The translations under genes and the position numbers were made by a program. The notes beneath the pieces were generated by a model. That model saw nothing but the letters and a program-made list of their open reading frames with translations, made no database searches and was not told the DNA's origin. A stretch of DNA of 41,485 nt from Bacteroidota bacterium (lineage in GTDB: Bacteria; Bacteroidota; Bacteroidia; Chitinophagales; Chitinophagaceae): assembly GCA_003175935.1 (NCBI GenBank), contig PSRI01000183.1, positions 1 through 41,485 on the forward strand, written 5' to 3'. Positions 36,492 through 41,485 of the stretch are shown here, piece by piece. Numbering within the stretch: the stretch's first letter is position 1; every line of letters begins with the position of its first letter.

Positions 36492-37748
36492 TTAATAATA
36501 TTTCCTTCCCTTCGTTAACCAAAAATCGCGATAAGAAAGTGTTATCGTGAGTCTGCCGTATTTTTCCTGGATCAGCCCGGAATTTTGTGTTCCACGGATT
36601 CCATATTCAAAGGCGAAACAGTATCCTAAAGCATTTCTTTTGGAATTAAATCCCATACCAATAGAAAATCCCATATCCTTTAGCTGCTCGTTATTAACAT
36701 TCAAATAAGAATTTGAATAGAATAGTCCCGCCTGGTAGAATACAGTTTCGACTGTATTCTGATATCCCTGCTTTTTCTTCGAAATTTCAATTCCCGCCGA
36801 CAATCTGCTACTATTCTGGAGGTAATAATTAAATCCTTTATAATTTAGATCCGACCATGCCTGGTATCTATAGTCGGCTACAAATGTTGTCTTCTTGTTT
36901 TTTGTAAGTGCAATACCGACTCCGGTTGTATTTGGCAGGGTGAAATAGTCGTCCTTGGTTACGTTATCACTTATCGTGGTATTTGTCCCGTTAGTAACAG
37001 TGGAAGTATATTCAGCCTTCAAATCCTTTTTATATGCATAGGTCGCACCGATACCAAAATCCCATTTACTGTTGAGCTTGTGATAAAATTGCATTCCATA
37101 TGACGGGTAGAAATTTCTCAAGTACACATCTTTTGTTGTAACAACCTGGTTACTCACCGAAGTACTTCCGATTGTTTCCTTTTGACTGAGTGTACCATTG
37201 AGATAAGCAAGGTTGACTCCAATTGAAAAATGTTTCGTGATTTTGAATCCATTTCCCCAGTAGAATTGATTTACCCCTCCATTTCCTTCGTAGTCGGCAG
37301 GTGTAGAAATATTCGAGCCCTGAATAGATTTTAATCCGGTAAAACTGTAATTGGCCGTACTGTAAGGCATAAATCCAACGCTACTTCCCCAAAATTTGTT
37401 AACACGTATGCCCAGGCTGAATCTTTCAATCGCAAAATCCCGGGTTTGATCATTTTCGCTTGTAATCGCGGTTCCATAATATGAAATAAATGATGCCCTT
37501 GCTGCGGCCTCAACGAAAAATATCTGGTCACTCAATTCAGAATAAGCTGCCGGATTGTTATTGATCAGGTATCCGCTACTTCTGTAAGCAATTCCGGTAT
37601 TTGCCATACCTGACACACGATTGAAATGGCTCTCTTCGATATCACCAATGCCCAGGATTGAATACGGCGAACTGTTATTTTGTGCAAAACCACGGTAATG
37701 CACAAACGCAATAATTAATAACAGCAGGTATGAACGAGGTGATTTCAT
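36492..37748 (-). CDS. Outer membrane beta-barrel protein, OmpP1/FadL-like
   Basis: A 418-residue protein with a signal peptide (1-22, FAQ end). The mature start SPYSILGIGDI, then GMANTGIAYRS and NNNPAAYSEL, is the pattern of Bacteroidota proteins distantly related to OmpP1/FadL. Alternating hydrophobic strands continue to the C terminus, which is rich in aromatic residues (SYRDFWLTKGRKYY). It is likely an outer membrane channel; no substrate can be named. It lies 14 bases after the DUF4270 gene in the same direction and is followed by a terminator, so the two form a two-gene operon. Confidence 0.75.
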   Translation of the reverse strand: MKSPRSYLLLLIIAFVHYRGFAQNNSSPYSILGIGDIEESHFNRVSGMANTGIAYRSSGYLINNNPAAYSELSDQIFFVEAAARASFISYYGTAITSENDQTRDFAIERFSLGIRVNKFWGSSVGFMPYSTANYSFTGLKSIQGSNISTPADYEGNGGVNQFYWGNGFKITKHFSIGVNLAYLNGTLSQKETIGSTSVSNQVVTTKDVYLRNFYPSYGMQFYHKLNSKWDFGIGATYAYKKDLKAEYTSTVTNGTNTTISDNVTKDDYFTLPNTTGVGIALTKNKKTTFVADYRYQAWSDLNYKGFNYYLQNSSRLSAGIEISKKKQGYQNTVETVFYQAGLFYSNSYLNVNNEQLKDMGFSIGMGFNSKRNALGYCFAFEYGIRGTQNSGLIQEKYGRLTITLSYRDFWLTKGRKYY

Positions 37749-37762
37749 TTATTATTTCCCGG

Positions 37763-39127
37763 TTATGGTTGAATCGAAATATAGTAGACTTTCAATTTGA
37801 TACTATTATTTGGGTTATCGCTGTCTCCAAACACAAGGCGATTTAGTGAGCTGTTAAAAGCCGGAGTTGATGGTTGAAGCAATAAGCCGTTTTTATTATT
37901 GTCGGTAATAACAATCTGCTGCTGCAAATAGGCAGTGACATCATAAGAATACATGGTATTCTGACCGTAAATCCAATCAATGGTGAGGTTGCCCATTTGG
38001 TTTACTAATTGTCCGTTTATTGCGGGAGCTGTAATGGGTGCCAGCGGTTGGTTAAGCACAGTGGTAGTATAGGCTTCCAATTGTGGTGGAAGTGCAAAGT
38101 GCGTTACATAAGTTCCCCTTATCGGTTCTATATCCAATTCTGCCCTTACAATTTTAGCGTAATCGGGTCTTTGTAAAAGATTTCTAAGTGTTGGAAATCT
38201 AATTTTAGCAACGATGCCAGTGGCTGTTTGTACAAAGCCCATATTTCCCATTTGGGAAGAAGGCATTTCGAGGTTTGTGGGATTAAGTGGTTCCAGGAGA
38301 GTGCCTGTTCTATCGTAATGAATTTGATTGAACTGTAAATTTTTATTCGCATATGCAAAATCTATTGCTTTGCTTACAGGGCTGGGGTTTGCTTCGTGAT
38401 AATAGACCCGCATCGTGACGCTATCGCTAAATCCAAAAACTGAGGTCGAAGGACCTGTTCCGGGAGCGACTTGCAAACCATTAAAGTATGCGATGAAGTC
38501 TGCCGCAGTTTTAACCTGGTCAGCTTTATTCACTACCAAATCAAAAAGTTGTTGACCGAGAGCATCATTCAGTGGTATTTGAATGGAGCTTGTGTCTGAA
38601 GGATGAAAAGTTCTGGAGATGCTTCCTATTGGTGTTGGATTAATCGGAAAGTCAGAATTGTTATAAAGCAGAAACTGAGTTTCGCCCAGTTGAATTGGTG
38701 CCGCCAGTTGGTAAACATTGATGGGTTGCGGATTAATGGTATCGCCGTAATAAGATTTGTTTGGTTTTAAAATGAGCCGAATGGAATCAAATCTCGCAGA
38801 TGCGGAAAAGTTAAGCGTAGTAATTGTAGGTGGAACTACGTTCATGAAAGATTTGCATGTTACTGATCCAAACAGACTGTCACGATAAGATCCAACTAAT
38901 AAAGTACCTGATCCGGAGGTTGAAACCGAATCTCTGTAAATAGTAGAGACGAGTGGAGTTATCGTATCCACGAGAACTATATTAGTAGTACCATTATCTA
39001 CAAACTCGCCACCGAATTGTATGTATGCTTTTTTACAATTGCAAAAGAGCATAATCACTGCCAGGGTACAAAGTATATTTCTCATCATCAACATAAATCT
39101 GCTATAGTTATATAGTAGAGCCCGCAT
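37763..39127 (-). CDS. DUF4270 family lipoprotein
   Basis: A 454-residue frame from the ATG at 39127, but the signal peptide (MMRNILCTLAVIMLF) and lipobox-like CNCKK suggest translation starts at one of the Met codons at 39094, 39088 or 39085. LVGSYRDSLFG, after a VDTITP...STIYRDSVSTS segment, matches the DUF4270 pattern, a family found in Bacteroidota and of unknown function. The rest is beta-rich. The protein is probably anchored in the outer membrane. It precedes the FadL-like barrel by 14 bases, and is divergent from the Kelch lipoprotein. Confidence 0.8.
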   Translation of the reverse strand: MRALLYNYSRFMLMMRNILCTLAVIMLFCNCKKAYIQFGGEFVDNGTTNIVLVDTITPLVSTIYRDSVSTSGSGTLLVGSYRDSLFGSVTCKSFMNVVPPTITTLNFSASARFDSIRLILKPNKSYYGDTINPQPINVYQLAAPIQLGETQFLLYNNSDFPINPTPIGSISRTFHPSDTSSIQIPLNDALGQQLFDLVVNKADQVKTAADFIAYFNGLQVAPGTGPSTSVFGFSDSVTMRVYYHEANPSPVSKAIDFAYANKNLQFNQIHYDRTGTLLEPLNPTNLEMPSSQMGNMGFVQTATGIVAKIRFPTLRNLLQRPDYAKIVRAELDIEPIRGTYVTHFALPPQLEAYTTTVLNQPLAPITAPAINGQLVNQMGNLTIDWIYGQNTMYSYDVTAYLQQQIVITDNNKNGLLLQPSTPAFNSSLNRLVFGDSDNPNNSIKLKVYYISIQP

Positions 39128-39397
39128 GGGTGGAGTTCAATTTGAGGTCAATATTAGATGCTCTTGTTGTTAGTAATTTGTTAGTATGGATTAACGAGCA
39201 TGGTTAGTCTACCAATAACACCATTTTATCTATGAAGGCCAATTGATTGAAAAAGATTGAAAAACGCGCATGGAGGGAATTTAAAAATGATTAGTATATG
39301 AAATATCATTCTTCGTAGACAAATAAGCTGTGAAGTTCCATTTTAACGATTTGGCGGCAATGAATTCAGATAGTTTAGCCACAAATTTTAAGTTCGA
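39128..39397. other. Divergent intergenic region, 270 bp
   Basis: This gap between DUF4270 (minus) and Kelch (plus) must hold both promoters. I found no exact TAnnTTTG on either strand, nor a clear hairpin. No gene is seen. Confidence 0.3.
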
Positions 39398-40417
39398 ATG
39401 AAAGCTATCACCAACTTTTTCTGGTTATTAGGTATTGGATCTGTATCACTTGTTTCCTGTTCAAAAAGTTCAACCACAAACACTGGAACTACTGATGGTA
39501 ACTGGATCAGTCGTTCAGATTTTGAGGGAGTAGCGCGCAGCGAAGCTGTATCATTTACTGCGGGCACTAAAGCCTATATCGCTACCGGCTATGATGGAGA
39601 AAAAAGATTAAATGATTTGTGGCAATATGATCCCCAGGATAATTTCTGGCAGCAAAAAGCCCAATTCCCTGGAACTCCGCGCAGTTCTGCCGTAGCATTT
39701 TCAATTTCCGATCAGGGTTACCTGGCCACAGGTTATGATGGAGTAAACAAACTTGTAGACGTTTGGAAATATGATCCCGAAGCTAATTCATGGACGCAGA
39801 AAAATGATTTCGCAGGCTCTGCGCGTTATGACGCAGTTGCATTTGCAATTAATGGAAAAGGATATTTGTCCACTGGGTTCGATGGTAATTATTTGAAAGA
39901 TATTTGGGAATACGATCCTGGTGCCGACTCCTGGACCCAAAGAGTAAGTCTTGGTGGAACCAAAAGATCTGCTGCAGTATCATTTGTTTATCAAAATAAA
40001 GCATATATCGTTACGGGAGTTAATAACGGAACAGCCGTGAACGATTTTTGGGTATTCGATCCTACTCAGCCCGAAGGTCAGGCCTGGACTGAACTAAGAA
40101 AAATTGCAAACGTAAGCACTGATTCTTACGACGACGCCTACGCGATTATCAGAAGCAATGCTGTTGCATTCGTAATTAATGACAAAGCATTTTTAACTAC
40201 GGGTGAAAATGGGGCGATTTATAAGGACACATGGGTATATGATTTTGCAACTGATCTCTGGGCCAAGAAAACTCCATACGAAGGAACAGAAAGAACCGGA
40301 GCTGTTTCATTTGAAATAAATAATCGTGGTTTTGTATTAACAGGAAGAAGTAGTACTTACCAGTTCGATGACATCAGGGAATTTATGCCTGATCAACCTT
40401 ATAATGCAAATGACTAA
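39398..40417 (+). CDS. Kelch-repeat lipoprotein
   Basis: A 339-residue protein with a lipoprotein signal: lipobox SLVSC with Cys at about residue 22, so it is anchored in a membrane. Six repeats of about 48-60 residues follow, each with a pattern R..AV.F.I..K.Y..TG...., a LxDxWxYDP turn and a W..K end, consistent with a six-bladed Kelch propeller. Such propellers usually serve in binding. It overlaps the next gene by 8 bases (ATGACTAA) and is divergently placed from the DUF4270 gene. The combination recurs in Bacteroidota as far as I recall, and the function is not known. Confidence 0.88.
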   Translation: MKAITNFFWLLGIGSVSLVSCSKSSTTNTGTTDGNWISRSDFEGVARSEAVSFTAGTKAYIATGYDGEKRLNDLWQYDPQDNFWQQKAQFPGTPRSSAVAFSISDQGYLATGYDGVNKLVDVWKYDPEANSWTQKNDFAGSARYDAVAFAINGKGYLSTGFDGNYLKDIWEYDPGADSWTQRVSLGGTKRSAAVSFVYQNKAYIVTGVNNGTAVNDFWVFDPTQPEGQAWTELRKIANVSTDSYDDAYAIIRSNAVAFVINDKAFLTTGENGAIYKDTWVYDFATDLWAKKTPYEGTERTGAVSFEINNRGFVLTGRSSTYQFDDIREFMPDQPYNAND

Positions 40418-40748
40418 GATTTTAAAGAATAAAAAGATTCTCATTTGCACGCTATTCTTACTTCTACTTGGAGGAGTGGGAGTAGCGTATCGCTATGAGA
40501 AGGAGCATGAAATGTTGCGCGTGGATCTTAAGACTTTTCAAACAACAGGTGGGTGGGGCTATGATGTGCGGGTTGATTCAAAAACCTTTATTCACCAGGA
40601 ATATATCCCGGCAGTTGAGGGACAAAAACGATTTGCTTCTGAAGCAGACGCTTTAAAAACCGGACAACTCGTAGTGAGAAAGCTCACTAAAGGACAGTTA
40701 CCTACACTGAGCAAAGAAGAAATTGCGGTACTTGGAGTAGATAAATAA
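40410..40748 (+). CDS. DUF4907-like membrane-anchored small protein
   Basis: A 112-residue protein from the ATG at 40410 (MTKILKNKKILIC); longer frames from 40368 or 40404 exist, but the ATGACTAA overlap with the Kelch stop and the position of the hydrophobic segment favour 40410. Residues about 8-27 are a membrane segment or uncleaved signal; the rest has the pattern GWGYDVRVDSKTFIHQEYIP, VEGQKRFASEADALKTGQLVVRKL, with a KL...LPTLSKEEIAVLGV end, typical of DUF4907. Its function is unknown. Co-translation with the Kelch lipoprotein suggests they work together in the envelope. Confidence 0.75.
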   Translation: MTKILKNKKILICTLFLLLLGGVGVAYRYEKEHEMLRVDLKTFQTTGGWGYDVRVDSKTFIHQEYIPAVEGQKRFASEADALKTGQLVVRKLTKGQLPTLSKEEIAVLGVDK

Positions 40749-40780
40749 AGGAGATGGTATAAATATTTTTCCCAAACTTA

Positions 40781-41485
40781 TCAGGAATTCATCTCCACTA
40801 TTTGAAACAAATTATTCCTGTAGCTATTGCCGATAGGTATAACTCTTTTGCCAATGGAAATTTCATTTCGCGAAATGGTTTCAATGTGATTAATAGAAAC
40901 CACGTACGAGCGGTGTACTCTTATAAAATCATCCTGAGGTAATTTAGCAACGAAATTTTTCAAATTGTGTAAAGTAAGCACAGGCTGCGGCTTTCCGGCC
41001 AGGTAAATTTGAGTATAGTCTTTCATACCCTCACAATAAAGGATATCCGAAAATTTCACCTTAATTATTTTGTATTCAGATTTTACAAAAACAAAATCAC
41101 GCCTAATAGGATCAATGGTTTCAACTGGTTCTCCCTGGATGAATAGCCTTGCCTGGTGAAGTGTACTAAGGAAGTTCTCAAATGAAACCGGAAACTGTAA
41201 AACGCTAAAAGGTTTCACCGGATAGGAATCCAGATCAAATTCCTGCTGATCCGTTGTACACACGAAAACCGGAGGCGTACTCGATGAAACGATATAATTA
41301 TTTTTAAGAGAAGCGATTTGCGAAAGATCACAAATTACAAGTTCAGGTTTTTCTTCACGAATGGTTTGGAGAGCGGTCGCCAGGTTTCCTTCGTAATTCC
41401 GCACGTTTAAATAGGTCGTACGTTGGATAAATTCCTGTAAATATTCGGTTTCAACCAGGTTGCTCTTAATGATTAGGCATTTTAT
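40781..41485 (-). CDS. LytTR-family response regulator (5' end at or beyond window edge)
   Basis: The frame is open to the right edge. A GTG at 41404 is possible, but residues upstream (IKCLIIKSNLVETEYLQEFI) continue a receiver fold, so the true start is probably just outside the window. Residues about 1-110 form a degenerate receiver: the two acidic residues after strand 1 are replaced by Lys-Ser, while the phospho-acceptor position is kept in VICDLS. A C-terminal LytTR DNA-binding domain (about 130-235) has YKIIKVKFSDILYCEG, YTQIYL, FIRVHRSYVVSINHI and GNSYRNNL. It is convergent with the DUF4907 gene, 32 bases apart. It should be a transcription factor for nearby or distant envelope genes. 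Confidence 0.88.
   Translation of the reverse strand: MKCLIIKSNLVETEYLQEFIQRTTYLNVRNYEGNLATALQTIREEKPELVICDLSQIASLKNNYIVSSSTPPVFVCTTDQQEFDLDSYPVKPFSVLQFPVSFENFLSTLHQARLFIQGEPVETIDPIRRDFVFVKSEYKIIKVKFSDILYCEGMKDYTQIYLAGKPQPVLTLHNLKNFVAKLPQDDFIRVHRSYVVSINHIETISRNEISIGKRVIPIGNSYRNNLFQIVEMNS

Noticed and set aside
1-41485. Insertion sequences, integrases, att sites, tRNA or rRNA genes
   Set aside because: No transposase or recombinase motif, terminal inverted repeats or RNA gene was recognised anywhere in the window.

Overview
The window is chromosomal DNA from a member of the Bacteroidota, most likely in or near the Chitinophagaceae. Three things point there: two very large secreted proteins end in type IX secretion (T9SS) sorting domains, several families are typical of the phylum (DUF4270, DUF4907 next to a Kelch protein, LytTR regulators), and the candidate promoters fit the TAnnTTTG pattern of this phylum. 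The genus is an inference; no rRNA or tRNA gene was seen.

Layout. Positions 1-1031 hold the end of a DprE2-like short-chain dehydrogenase and a HAD-IB phosphatase. Positions 1028-6220 (minus) encode a 1730-residue secreted hydrolase/PKD/beta-helix protein. Positions 6846-8762 encode an AsnB-type amidotransferase. Positions 8768-13608 (minus) form a run read leftward: response regulator, sugar transferase with a receiver-like front end, two family 2 glycosyltransferases and a NodB-type deacetylase. Positions 14016-17747 (minus) carry a third family 2 glycosyltransferase, an MBOAT O-acyltransferase and an SGNH-type partner. Positions 18189-25181 encode a 2330-residue secreted hydrolase/adhesin-like protein with a clear terminator. 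Positions 25267-34701 (plus) form a tight operon: Wzz/BY-kinase-like protein, acyltransferase 3, Wzx-like flippase, GT4 transferase, a 34-residue membrane peptide, Wzy-like polymerase, half-length TolC-family protein and a second acyltransferase 3. A GT-C-like membrane protein follows at 34821-36389. The rest, 36492-41485, is a separate cell-envelope neighbourhood: FadL-like outer membrane protein, DUF4270 lipoprotein, Kelch lipoprotein, DUF4907 protein and a LytTR regulator cut by the right edge.

How it works together. Positions 8768-34701 look like a Wzx/Wzy-type exopolysaccharide locus. The sugar transferase starts the repeat unit on a lipid carrier, four glycosyltransferases extend it, Wzx flips it, Wzy polymerises it and the Wzz-like protein sets length. 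No Wza-type exporter is visible; the short TolC-family protein may take that place. The locus is rich in acyl chemistry: MBOAT plus SGNH partner, two acyltransferase 3 proteins, a deacetylase, and two giant secreted proteins that share an N-terminal alpha/beta-hydrolase domain with a GLSxGG nucleophile motif. My main hypothesis is an exopolysaccharide acylated during synthesis and then bound and deacylated outside the cell by the two T9SS-exported proteins.
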